Shown: positions 24,185 to 35,007 of the stretch, piece after piece
How the letters are laid out: every line of letters begins with the position of its first letter
How positions within the stretch are numbered: position 1 is the first letter of the stretch
DNA from: Nymphaea colorata
Lineage: Eukaryota; Streptophyta; Magnoliopsida; Nymphaeales; Nymphaeaceae
NCBI RefSeq assembly: GCF_008831285.2
Contig: NC_045138.2
Coordinates: 27,501,934-27,561,933 of the forward strand
Direction of reading: 5' to 3'
Length of the DNA stretch: 60,000 nucleotides
The notes under the pieces: generated by a model
Told to the model about the DNA's origin: nothing
Seen by the model: the letters and a program-made list of their open reading frames with translations, nothing else
The model's database searches: none
Translations under genes and position numbers: made by a program

Positions 24185-24976
24185 ATGAGACCAAGATGGA
24201 AAGGCAAAGGTTCGGCACAACTTGCCCTTGCTGATCCCATGTCCAAAATTGTTTCAAAGTTGCAAAGCTGCTTGACGGAATCCAAAAGCTGTGCATCACT
24301 GAGCAATGAAGTTGTTCTTTGTGAAGCCGAACCAGAACAGGCAGAACTGCTGAACCGGGCATGCTTTGGCCGTCCAATGGCAACAGTTGCAAAAGGGAGG
24401 CAGTGGTTTCAGTTGGGACTAGAAGAGGCTTTCTATCTGAGTAATGCACTCAACTGTCTTACAGTTGTCGGAGAAGATGGAAGTCCTAAAGATCCTCAAA
24501 AACTTGCAAAATGTATGAAAGATAGGCAGAGCATGTTTCCAATGATGTACAAGGCATATTCACATCTCAGGATGAAGAACTGGGTCGTGCGCCCGGGCTC
24601 ACAATATGGTGTTGACTTTGTTGTGTATCGTCACCACCCTGCTCTTGTTCATTCTGAGTATGCGGCTCTGGTGGTCTGGGATGGTGATGATGAATTCGGC
24701 AAAGCTAGGATGCGAGTGTGGTCTGACTGGCATTGTATGCTTAGACTTTGTGGCAGTGTTGCTAAGTCACTGTTGGTGCTTAGCATATCTGGTGTGAATA
24801 GTTCCAATGAGTTTCCTGCTTGTTTGGATGAGTGGACTATTGAAGAGTATACAATAGGGAGGTGGGAGGCCCAGCAGCATCGAGAGGATGAAGTTCCTCT
24901 TAAGGTTGAAAATAAATGTAGGACTTCCTCTTGTGATTCCAATGCTTTTCCTGATCAGATTAAACAAAACGAATGA
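24185..24976 (+). CDS. SEN2: tRNA-splicing endonuclease catalytic subunit (Sen2 type)
   Basis: Intron-less CDS of 263 codons. The protein is the nuclease subunit that cuts a splice site of intron-containing pre-tRNAs within the Sen2-Sen34-Sen15-Sen54 complex. The N-terminal half (residues 1-115) begins MRPRWKGKG, as the Arabidopsis homologues begin with a similar RWKGKG-type motif, and contains the FGR and WFQL blocks. The catalytic domain (about 120-203) has YKAYSHLRMKNWVVRPG, then YGVDFVVYRHHPALVHSEY and GSVAKSLLVL. By alignment with yeast and human Sen2 the catalytic triad is Tyr148, His156 and Lys194, all present. WTIEEYTIGRW (217-227) is the usual C-terminal motif, followed by a polar tail. 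The first ATG after the acceptor was taken as the start; the three codons before it have no ATG. Length fits plant homologues (about 240-265 residues). Confidence 0.95.
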   Translation: MRPRWKGKGSAQLALADPMSKIVSKLQSCLTESKSCASLSNEVVLCEAEPEQAELLNRACFGRPMATVAKGRQWFQLGLEEAFYLSNALNCLTVVGEDGSPKDPQKLAKCMKDRQSMFPMMYKAYSHLRMKNWVVRPGSQYGVDFVVYRHHPALVHSEYAALVVWDGDDEFGKARMRVWSDWHCMLRLCGSVAKSLLVLSISGVNSSNEFPACLDEWTIEEYTIGRWEAQQHREDEVPLKVENKCRTSSCDSNAFPDQIKQNE

Positions 24977-25001
24977 GTTACAGAGAATGAACGATTAAAC
25001 T

Positions 25002-25034
<33 letters not shown>

Positions 25035-25297
25035 GAGTGCTGCTAGATGATTTTCATTTTAGTGTTCTCCCACTTCATCAGTTATCGACATTGTAAACCT
25101 ATGTCCAAAAGATCTCCAATCTTTTAAATTCATCTAATTGAAAAGCATACTGTGAAATTCATTTCAAATTTGGTTATCAACAGTTTGTACTGCATTTTCA
25201 TGTCTGATTATTTTGAAATATGCTGATATATCCAGAAAAGAAAGTTCTTTTCAGTGTCTTGGCGACACTGTTAAGAAAATTTTGTGATTTTAGGTTA

Positions 25298-25303
25298 AAT
25301 AAA
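25298..25303 (+). terminator. Candidate poly(A) signal of Sen2
   Basis: AATAAA lies about 320 bases after the stop codon, in an AT-rich setting. It is the first canonical hexamer downstream. Plant poly(A) signals are loose, so an earlier site is possible. A CT microsatellite (24999-25034) sits in the presumed 3' UTR. Confidence 0.4.
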
Positions 25304-26942
25304 ATGCAATTCCCGTTTGTTCTCCAACTATGACAAATTGACAATTAAAAATACAATCAACTATACAAAATCATCCCTCTCTTCCTTCTGCAGTCAAACC
25401 ACAGCCAGGTGTTCCTGCTACACAAATCTTTACCTGCTCGTCTTATTTATTCTTTAATTCTTAATAGCAGTGTTATTATGTGCAGATAAAATGTCCTTAG
25501 GGAAGATGGTTAGTTGATTCCACAATATGGTGGTCATTCCAGTTCAGCATAATATGTTTTGTTATCTCTAAGATATGTTCCATAACAATTTCATTCAATA
25601 TATAGTCAGAAATATCATTTCGTAACTGCAGCTCTGGCCAAGTTTCAACCAAGCAACAGGACTGTCATTGATTTTTTACACTCCATATGCTAGTCTTCTT
25701 TTCATCAATACTTGGGAAGAACGTACCTATTTCCCCCCACCCCTCTCCCAAAAAGAAAAAATCTTCACTGTGCGGCTTCTATGTGAAGGCAAGGAAATGA
25801 AGTTCCTAATTTAATGGATTAAGAATCTTCACTGTGTTGGATCAAATGGAACTCTGCAGCTGCCTTAGTGGTTGCAGTAAAATCCAAGGCCCAAGCAGAT
25901 GTCGGGGATTATCAAGTCAACTTACGGTTATATCTTCATAAATATAAACTAGATAAAAAAGATTCGTTTTTCTACAGAGGAATGTGTCTATATTCTTGTT
26001 GTTCCTCTATTCTTTTGGCTAAAATACCGAAGTTTCAAATCTTTTCCATTCAGATTAGACATGGTTGATTTAAGGAAGTGGCTTGTCAATTTGCTTCTTT
26101 GTCACAGATGAATGTAGCAGCTGCAAGAACCCCCATGCTCAGTCAATTCTTGAGTTTGGTTGGCTTCACTCAAGTTGATCCTATGAAGCTTGTTCAAGTT
26201 TTCACCATCGTGTGAGTTTTTAATGCTGTTTAGGCAAACTAAATCAAGCAGGAGTTAGCTCATTGTTAGCTCTATATAATGTGGTATAGGTTAGCTGCCA
26301 GCTCCTCCACCGGACCTCTCTCCACGACTTTAATCTGGGTTCTGTATCTTTTAATGTAAGAAAACCCATTGCACAGGAGAGCTCTATCCTCTAGTCACCC
26401 ACGCCGCCGGCGAACCCAATCTTCCTGTTAGCCACTAAGAGCACAGTGCAATCTGATCCAAGCTTAACTGCAGCAAGAATAGAGTAAAGCATATCATTTT
26501 CAGGAAATATCAGCTCTACGTGAAGGTGGCTGATTCCTGATGTTAACTCTTCTCCAAGCCAGTTCCTGCAGCAACAGACAGGTATACTTAACTCCCCTGC
26601 AGTGAGACGCTATGTGAATGCAGATTTCACCCTCCTGAAGTTGAGGCCAATCTGCTGTAATAGTCCCCGTGGACATCTAAATATGCATCTCCAACTGTTG
26701 TGCTGTGTCGCTCCCCATTGATGCCAGGACAAGTTTTGGCTTTGGTTGCAACCTTCTCTTTTACCTGTTTCTATGAAGGCAATGGCCGGCTCCTGCTTAA
26801 GCACCATGGGTAACTGCTTATTACCAAATTCAAGTTTCAATATCTTCATGCTTGATGTGTTCATTACAGTTCGGATCCAACTAAATGTTGGGCGCCTGTC
26901 CGTGGTTGAGATATTCATACTTATTATTATCCATGTGAGTAG

Positions 26943-27140
26943 GAGGTTAACAACCCACCGTCTAGAAAAGAGGCCCGAAGGCTTCCTCATTACCCCTCGA
27001 GACCTAGGTGGGATAAGGTGTACCCATCAACTAGATGTTACAACCTCACAGTTTACAGTCCAGGAGTATAGTACTCATATGAGTCAAACCAACAACGTGA
27101 GTTGTATGCGACCGGTGCCCGACTAGCTATGCTAAGACCT
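26943..27140 (-). mobile_element. tRNA-derived SINE-like element
   Basis: On the minus strand the head reads CTTAGCATAGCTAGTCGGGC (A-box region), then GTTGGTTTGACTCATA (B-box-like) about 33 bases on. The 3' part includes ACCTTATCCCACCTAGGTCT and GGGGTAATGAGGAAG, related to the 3' parts of the elements at 30.3 and 46.2 kb. No poly(A) tail remains. Confidence 0.5.
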
Positions 27141-27484
27141 TGAAGCGATATCCGTGCTCACTACCATAAACAAACTGAAAGAAAAGGAAACCCCTAAGTA
27201 ACCCTTTTGCTGGCTTGAGGCCAACCGAAACTCCTTCAGCCGTGTGTGAATTTTGCAGGAACATAAATTGAACTCTCCTAACATATTGCAATGGGCCTGC
27301 AGAGCTCCAGTTTACTCCATTTTTCTCTGCTCAACTTGAAACATAAGGCACCTCAATGGTCCTTACTGCAATACACAGAAAGAATCCAAAGTGCTTCACC
27401 AAAAAATGCATGTCCCATAAGCCAGTGGCACCAGTTTATGCGCATGATTCTTTACCTGGGATGAGATTATCTGCCAGCCCCTGG

Positions 27485-27659
27485 CAGTGGCAGAGCCGCA
27501 TATAGGCAGGTGTGGGCAGTTCCCACGCCAGCCCTATAAAATTTCTTCATTTTCATATTGTTACTTAAGTGATTTGCTTATTTGCATGTAGTGGTGCCCA
27601 TAAAATTGCGAGAGCTTTTGAATTACTGTCCCTCGGCCCAAAATTCCTGGTTACACTTG
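27485..27659. mobile_element. hAT-like miniature element
   Basis: The left end CAGTGGCAGAGCCGC is followed by the subterminal GTGTGGGCAGTTCCCACGCC. The right end (CCCTCGGCCCAAAATTCCTGG) matches the right part of the 7948-8122 copy. The terminal inverted repeat on the right has decayed. Confidence 0.55.
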
Positions 27660-28996
27660 CATAAGTTAAAAATAACCAGAGAAAATAATCATGCATTGAT
27701 GATATAGTCATCTGTATATTTGTGGTAGAACTACCATGTGTCATTTTTTGTTCAATATCAGTGTATAATCTTGAGTCTAGAAGATACAAAAGAGGAGTTT
27801 TCTCTGCTTCCGACTGAGTTCATATCTGGACTTCTTTTTGACTTGTACAGGATCAAAGGAGGAGGAGGAGGAGGGAGAAAGAGGTCCAGAATGGAAGTAG
27901 TAATTGGGCGGCTCTAGACATGGTCACTATGAAAAGGCATCATGCACCTTCGACTTTGGCGGCGTGTTAGAAATAATGAATGGACGGCTCAAAAGTATAG
28001 AGACCTGAAACAGACGAGATGCTTAAGACTCGTTGATACTGATTTGGAGAAAGTAGAGCCCTAGTCCGAGTCGAGCATTATAAAACGAGCTCGCTCGAGT
28101 CCTTCAGGCTCGTGTCACTTGATTCATATTTAAAAAAAAAAATAAAATAAAAATGAAAGCCACAAAAGGGCATTAAAATTCGTGAAAATTTTACCAAGCT
28201 TCTGAAAATGAATAATCAGGGAAGACAGAAGTTGAGTCGAGTTTAAAGAAAACATGCTCATGTAACTCAAACTCGACTCATTTATAACTTGAGTTTTATC
28301 TCCAGCTCGACTTCAATTAGAAGTCGAGTTTACACAAGTGAGTTTCAGTCAAGCCCAAGTTGGCTGGACTCCTTGTACATTCCTAGAGACACCCCTCACA
28401 TGAACCACAGATTTGAGACTGTTAGGGTTAGTTAGCTTCATTTGTTGATTGGTAAGCTGGGTTTTAGACAAACTCTAGCTAAATTATGTCAGCAAAAGCA
28501 CCCTAATTGTTGAACTTTGGACCTTGTTGTACTCCACAATCTCATCTTCGCACTCCTTAGACAAGTGCATAGAGTTTGCCTAAGAGGGTGTTTGGTAAGA
28601 AGAACAAGGGGAGTTCTTAGAACATATATTTTGATCTGTCCATCTGTCTCTGATTTTCTTCTCGATCTATCCATCGATCTCGCCTCTCTGTCGCTCTAAA
28701 TCTCTCAATTTGTCGATCTCTCTCTACCTTTTCATTTTTCTCGATCCGTACATCTCCCTATTCTTCTTCCACCTCTACTTGATGACCCAAACATGTGCAT
28801 GTGCCTTTTATTAATATTCGAGATATGAACAGGTTCAACTTAAATTCATGAAATGATGGCCAGGTAGATCTAAATCATCCCAAAGCACCTAAGATCAAGA
28901 GCCTTGCCTGCAAGCTTCATTTCTGCCATCCAATATGTTGCCATACTTCAATGCTTTTAGATCTTTATAAGGTTGTGCATGCGCGCATGTGTGTGT

Positions 28997-28998
<2 letters not shown>

Positions 28999-29080
<82 letters not shown>
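28999..29080. repeat. (TA)n tract of about 82 bp
   Basis: About 41 uninterrupted TA units directly after a short GT run. Tracts like this extrude cruciforms and are highly length-variable; the printed length may itself be an assembly estimate. Confidence 0.95.
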
Positions 29081-29085
<5 letters not shown>

Positions 29086-29699
29086 GGTATAGTACAGCTT
29101 CTCCTTGTTCTAAATAAAATTATTTAATGTCCACGAACAGCTTGGTGGATGACTCAAGCTTATGCCTCGGTTGCTTGTAACACTGTGGCTAACAGCTTTT
29201 TAGATCATATTTTATAGTTCGTTTTCCTTTCTTTCTTCATATTGATGGATTTCCAATGAGATCTGTACTGGCCTTGCCTTATTAATTGTTGCAAGCCTCG
29301 AAAGATTGCCTTCAGTGACTTCATAAACTTGCACAGGTGTAGAAAAGTTGGAGGACTTTTAATGCTTGATACTTCACAGTCGCAACGAGCTTATTAGTTC
29401 TACTCTCCTGACGAGTTGCTAGTAGCCTGATATCTTATCATATTTTATGGAGGTGCACGCTATATTTTTATAAGTTTGATCTTTAAAAAAGTAAAGAAAG
29501 ATCGAGCCTTATTGTATATAGAAAGGCTTACTAAACCATTTCTTAATACTCTAAAATTTGTAGTTGAATATTGAAATTCCTTAAATTTTTTGGCACGTAT
29601 GTGGGTTTGTTTGAGATATAAAACCAATCTGAAATCTTTTTAGTGTGGGTCCTGCACAGTGAAAACACACCACACTTGGCTCCGAGGAGTGTAGCATGG

Positions 29700-29910
29700 C
29701 TCGTTGGGTTGGTGGGCTGGTAAAAACCCGGTCATCATTTTGATTCATACAAGTGTTCCTCTTCTATACTACAAACGATGTATGCGCTTCTGTGGATTTG
29801 AATGGAGTAACCCTAAGTTCACTTAGGTCCTGAAGCAACCTCGAACTGGAGATAGGGAAAGGGAGGAGGGGCTTCGGTCTGTTCGAGGTATCTCCACTGC
29901 TTCAACGAAA
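29700..29910 (+). mobile_element. SINE-like element, family with the 42.4-kb copy
   Basis: The head contains GGGTTGGTGGGCTGG, identical over 15 bases to the element at 42415-42625, then a B-box-like TTTTGATTCATA. Shared inner blocks are ACTACAAACGATG and CCTGAAGCAACCTCGAACTG. The 3' half is G/A-rich. This 3' half also resembles the blocks inside the tandem repeat at 2.1-2.7 kb. Confidence 0.5.
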
Positions 29911-30326
29911 ATGAGGATTTGAAATACTCAATATGTGACCAAAACCTCATATTCAATATCAGATTTTGGGGAGGGGTGGGGGTGACCTCAAACACTCATA
30001 TCCGAAATCCTTAGTAATCTTGATGACCTCAGATCTGAGATCCTAGGAAAATAGAAGTCCCCTAAAGGTAAGTACAATTCGAGTATTTAAAGGTTAGCTT
30101 AACATAAACAAGGGCCTTTACCAATTACCACCACAAGGTATCATTTCAAAATAACAAAAGGCCTGGCATAGGGATGGAATTTCTAGATCAAACAAGAAGA
30201 AGCTAAACGAAATTAATCTACTTTGATTTGAACATTCATGGGGTTTGTTTCTTTATGGTGTTTAAGTTTCCAGCCAAGCATAATGGTGGCAAGTCATGGT
30301 TCAAAAGAACTAGATACTGTCCCCCG

Positions 30327-30553
30327 AGGGGGTTTGGCGCAACGGTTAAGCAGGTTTGGTAGGCAGTCAGTTCCTATTTTGAATCCCTAATGTATCAACT
30401 CTTTTATGTTGCAAAAAGGAGACCACTTAACACACAAATTAAAGTGTGGCAGGAACAGCACCCTCGAGGCACCGAAAGCATGCCCTGTATCTTAAGGGAA
30501 TGAGGGGTTGGGTAGGGCCTTTCAGCTCTCATCTCACCTAAAAAAAAAAAAAA
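30327..30553 (+). mobile_element. tRNA-derived SINE with poly(A) tail
   Basis: This is the best-preserved SINE here. The A box TGGCGCAACGG is at 30335-30345, and the B-box-like region TCCTATTTTGAATCCC is at about 30371-30388. The body includes CATGCCCTGTATCTTAAGGG and GAGGGGTTGGGTAGGGCC, and a 14-base A tract (30540-30553) ends the element. Length about 227 bp fits plant SINEs. Clear target duplications were not found. Confidence 0.7.
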
Positions 30554-33500
30554 CATATACCAGTTTTTGGATTTGAATCCATAATCCAAAATCCAATCCT
30601 CAGGATACGATTCATGGATATGAAGATATTAACATCAACTATATATAATTCCCATAATCACTACAACCTATATTATATATTCACGCGTTAGCATCCCAAT
30701 AAGTGACAAAACAAGAGGCATTGCCAGCTGCTTCTTCTTTTTGTTTGATGGGGACATGTCCTCTAATTAGAGGAAACACATAAACATGCTTAGCTTCAAC
30801 ATTTGTCTCTCTCTCGTTCTCGTTCCCTTTTTTAATTCGAAGCAAACACATGGATAATTAATGTGATATGGCAGACACGGTGAGAAGAGGATGGAACACA
30901 ATGGGTTGGCGCAGAGCTGTGATGCTTACGATTACTCACACTCTTGTGTTATTCTTCAAGGCTTTTTTGGGAGTCAAACAAGGAAGAAGAAATTATATTT
31001 TATGAGTGGTAGGCCTATGGATTCCATGGTAGTACGTTGATCGGCTCTGCATCACACATTTATGTGCAACTTGTGCCCTAATTCCAGGTCCCATATGAGT
31101 ACAGCAAGTACCTTGATGACATCAGGAGCCATTAAAAGAATAAAGTAGCCCATACCAAATCACTTTCCAGGCAATGATAGATATTGGGGGACATGATTGG
31201 GTGCTTGGACCTTCCATGATCTTATGTGGGCACCCACCTGTTCGCCAATTTAGCCTCTCAAGTCACCTTGGTCACCTTCCATCTCAAGAATGACTGACCA
31301 AACTTGTGTTTGAAAAGCTTGTAAGAACAATCATGGTAGTGTTGATTATGTGACAATCGTAATAAGACAAAAGATTAATGTATCAAGCATCATTAGCAAC
31401 AGGTAATTGTTATGTTTTCATTAATTAAGCGGGTTGATTTACGACGTACTTGAAAGAGGTCAAGAGTTCGATACTCCGGTCGGCATCGGTACATGCTGGA
31501 AAAATTGAGAAGTTTCTTTACAATCAATGGTCTTTTTCCTCTTTCTTTGTTTTTGCCACCTTTTTAATGTCAAGTTGGGGGTGCCCAACAGATTAATTAT
31601 GCCAAAAAGTGCACCTCCCAACTGATCTCCTTGTCACCTTTTACTCTATTCTTCACTTTTGAGAGTCTTAAAAGTGAACCCTTTTTATGTTAAGAAAACT
31701 CAATAATATTTGTGATATTCATGCAATAAGAAAAAAAAGAAGGAAGGAAGCTAAGATCAAATCAAATAGGCAACCTGATTATTAGGTAGAAATGTAGTCC
31801 AACATTTACCCGCTTGGAACCTTCTTCACAACTTCCTCTCTCTTTCTCTCTTATGTATGAAACTTTGTTTATTGATATGAATTCTATTATATTTCTAATG
31901 ATAGCAAGCGTGCGCTGTGTTGTTGGTAATATTATTTTTCTGACTTGGGGAGGATCGAGGAGGATGCCAGGGGAGCCTTGAGCCAACTGTTGTTGCCAGT
32001 ACAAAATTAAGGGAAGATGGAGTACTTCTTGCCCCTTTTAGTCTGCTCCTTATTATATTAGTCCATATAAAAGAACCGAGAATTTGGCTCACTCGGGGGA
32101 TTGTCTTGCTTTCGTACAAGGCACCCCTGCGGTCACCGCCATTGCAGCATCACAGTTAGCAAGGAAGAGAAGTGTGTTGTTATGTGAACACAATGTTCTT
32201 TGTATGAATGCAGTAAAATCTACTAATTAATTGACAAATGTTTTATATAAGCAAAAAGGGTTGAACCGTTGAATAGAAAATTGTACATTTTTGTTTTATG
32301 CAAACAGTTCTTTTGAATTTAAAGGTTCGATACAAGTTGACGCAGATAAGGTAAGTAATTAAGGGGCGTCGCCCTAGAAAAATATGGCAGCTTTTAAAAT
32401 TTGAAGGGTTATAGTGCAATCGGCAGCACGACTACTTAGGTTAAAAGGTGTGATGTCTTTGTTATTCGTCTATATTAAAAATAGTGACAAGCATGACACT
32501 CGAGTTGAACGAAGTATTATAGACCCACTCAAGTCCCGAATCAAGAAAAAAAAATTTCATCAGGGGGCTGAATTAAAGTTTCTAAATTTTGACAGAGGTT
32601 ACAACATCATTTTTCAAACTTTTTATATAAGACGAGTAAAATTTTCTAAAATTTACATGTAATTTATTTTAAAAAAAATTGAGGTGGGTCTAGGGCCATG
32701 TGGGCCTTCCCTTGGCTCCGCTCTTGCACCCTAACTATGTGGGGGCTGGGCCCTTTGAGTTTTTCAAAAAATAAATCTGACAAAAATTTAATTTGGTTCA
32801 TGTAAAAGCTTTTAAAAATTACATAGCGGCTCCCATATGAAAGATTTTCAAGTCTACCCCTAATGTGGTTGATCAAGAAAAGTTTTATGTGTGTGTACAT
32901 ATAAAAACAAAAAAAAGTTAATGATTATTTTTTTAGAAAAAAAAAAGTTACTTTACGATACACTTCGGCATTTTTTCTTTTTACATCAGAAATTTAGGTT
33001 ACGTTTGATTTTCTATGAATCTCTAACTTGAGAGAGGATTTGAAATCCATGATGGCAGAAATCTGCAATTAATGTCCGCCTTTAACGTGAATCTCATATC
33101 CACACTATTAAGTATAAAAAGCAAAGCATGGATTTGAAATCCGATGATGAAGAACATGGTAAGCATCTCAACGTCGCTGAAGCGAATTTATATGGCTAGC
33201 GTCCATTATTTTCATGCCAATAGCTTTTTCCCATGGGACCTAACCATGCTGTCGCCCTTAGAGGGCTCCAAGTGTCGCGTTGGACGATCTAATCATCTTT
33301 ATTGCATGATAACGTTCAACTTTTGAGACAGTGAGTGAATCAACCGCCGGGGATTCATGAAATCAAAAGCTTCATTTTTTGACAGCGAAAGAAACCAAAG
33401 CGCCGGGGATGGTTGGAAAAATGTTGATGACATGGAAACAGTAACTGAACTGCAATTGGCTGAAAACACCTTAAAATACTTTAAAAACTTGTCGTAAATG

Positions 33501-34211
33501 ACAGATAGCGCTTTTGCATGGGCTGCTGGATTGAATCGATCTGCCACCGGTTTTGTTTGAATTCCGGCCGACTTTCCAAAATATTGTTAAAAGAAAGCGT
33601 CCTCCAATATAATTCAAGGAAAATGGTGTTTTGAATTTAGGGGCGGATGAAGTCGGGTTTAAGGTTTAGGGTTTAGGGTGGGCTGGCAGAGGCCATGTCT
33701 TCCTCGCATTTTGATGTTTATATTCTTGAAACTTTTTAATTTGGCATACTTAAAAATTTTAAAAAATATTGTTCGGTAGATCCTGTATGTTATTCATATT
33801 TCTACCTCTCCGCTCCTACTTCAAATGGTAGTTATCCCAAGAATTGACGCGCTCAACCTCCGGAAACAAGAGAGCCTAGGAGCTATGGCATCCTCTAAGA
33901 TTTTAAAAAATTAAATTTTATTTATAAATATTTGTTCTCCTAAAAATCTTGAAAAATATATTGGGCACCCGAGACAATTAATACATAGACCAACCTTGAC
34001 TGCCAAAAAACAAAAAAAAAAAAACAAAAAGATTTCTAGCTTGACCCCCTGCACGTGCACGCACCAACACACATTCATCTGAAGATATAAATCTATAATA
34101 AAAGCAATGTGGGGCTGTAAGAGAGAGAAAGAGAGGGAGGAAAGTACAGTTGATGAAGTACAAGCTATGACCACCTATCTAGACGTAGTGTATAGGGCCT
34201 TCCTGGTGGGG

Positions 34212-34243
34212 GCAGCCGGCCGGCCCGCCGGCCGGCCGGGCTG
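34212..34243. repeat. GC-only near-palindrome of CCGG repeats
   Basis: About 32 bp of almost pure G+C composed of GGCCGGCC words, nearly self-complementary. It stands in an AT-rich neighbourhood and is rich in CpG. Confidence 0.85.
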
Positions 34244-34624
34244 TAGCTGTTTGTTCCAGCCAAAGGGTTCACCTGCCTCCCCTTCAACGCGTCTTGGGTA
34301 TCAGGTCAAAGATGACAAGCATCTCGACAAACAGATAAAATTAATGCGTCTAACATTTGTGGGCATTCTTCTAACAATTGAATGCAAATCCTGCCAATTT
34401 ACTTAGTTGAGAAATTAGATCACAACAGAGTTCCCTTTGTCGGCTTTTTGAACTTAAGTTCAGAGGAACTACATCCATGTGATGAGATCCATAATAGAAT
34501 TTTTACAATCTTGAGCTTTGCTTCTAATGGTTATCATATAGAGCTTAACATGTCTGCGCTGTCGTTGTAAAACTATATAGGTGTATAATACATGCTTATG
34601 TAAATAAATATCCAAGTGCCCTCA

Positions 34625-34735
34625 ACGTATTTGGTGTAGTTGGTCGGACTAGCGAAGGACAGTCGCTGGTTTGATTTTCCATAGCACCGGTCCCTATGGC
34701 ACCTTAGACCTTAAAAGTGGTGTTAATAACTTTAT
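34625..34735 (+). mobile_element. tRNA-like SINE head that seeds the minisatellite
   Basis: GTGTAGTTGGTCGGACTAGC (A-box-like) is followed by CGCTGGTTTGATTTTCC (B-box-like). The B-box half lies inside the first unit of the 114-bp array that follows. Confidence 0.45.
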
Positions 34736-35007
34736 ATATATCTGTCACGTCTACTAGAAATATATATATATGTATATATCTGGTTTGATTTTCCATAGCG
34801 CCGGTCCCTATGGCACCCTAGACCCTAAAAGCGGTGTTAATAACTTTATATATATCTGTCAGGTCTACTAGAAATATATATATATGTATATATCTGGTTT
34901 GATTTTCCATAGCACCGGTCCCTATGGCACCCTAGACCCTAAAAGCGGTGTTAATAACTTTATATTTATCTGTCAGGTCTACTAGAAAAATATGAGACTA
35001 GCTCTAC
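34666..35007. repeat. 114-bp minisatellite, three units
   Basis: Units begin at 34666, 34780 and 34894, each opening CTGGTTTGATTTTCCATAGC, continuing through CGGTCCCTATGGCACC and TGTTAATAACTTTATAT, and ending in a TA/TG run. Units 2 and 3 are nearly identical; unit 1 differs at several sites. A short partial copy of CTGTCAGGTCTA recurs near 35033. Confidence 0.92.

Larger units (their letters stand above)
25310..30320. other. Intergenic region without a recognised gene
   Basis: Small frames at 25868-26068 and 26108-26213 are open but match nothing I know. 26230-26420 has an LTR-like flavour (TATATAA, then a C-rich stretch) but no paired copy or primer-binding site. 28050-28380 holds CGAGCTCG-type degenerate repeats related to the 41.5-kb block. 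28585-28620 carries GAGGGTGTTTGGTAAGAAG, a MITE-type end, followed by a CT/GATC-rich stretch up to 28760. Confidence 0.5.

Noticed and set aside
26230-26420. Solo LTR
   Set aside because: It has LTR-like composition but no TG...CA boundaries with a target duplication and no second copy in the window.
26610-27126. Overlapping 126-codon frames on both strands
   Set aside because: Neither shows a known domain, and the right part lies inside a SINE-like element.
33660-33682. Interstitial telomere repeat
   Set aside because: Only two TTTAGGG units are present, common by chance in plant DNA.
34107-34406. 99-codon frame containing a Gly-Arg-Pro-Ala run
   Set aside because: The run comes from the CCGG palindrome. 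The rest matches nothing and the frame has no gene-like context.
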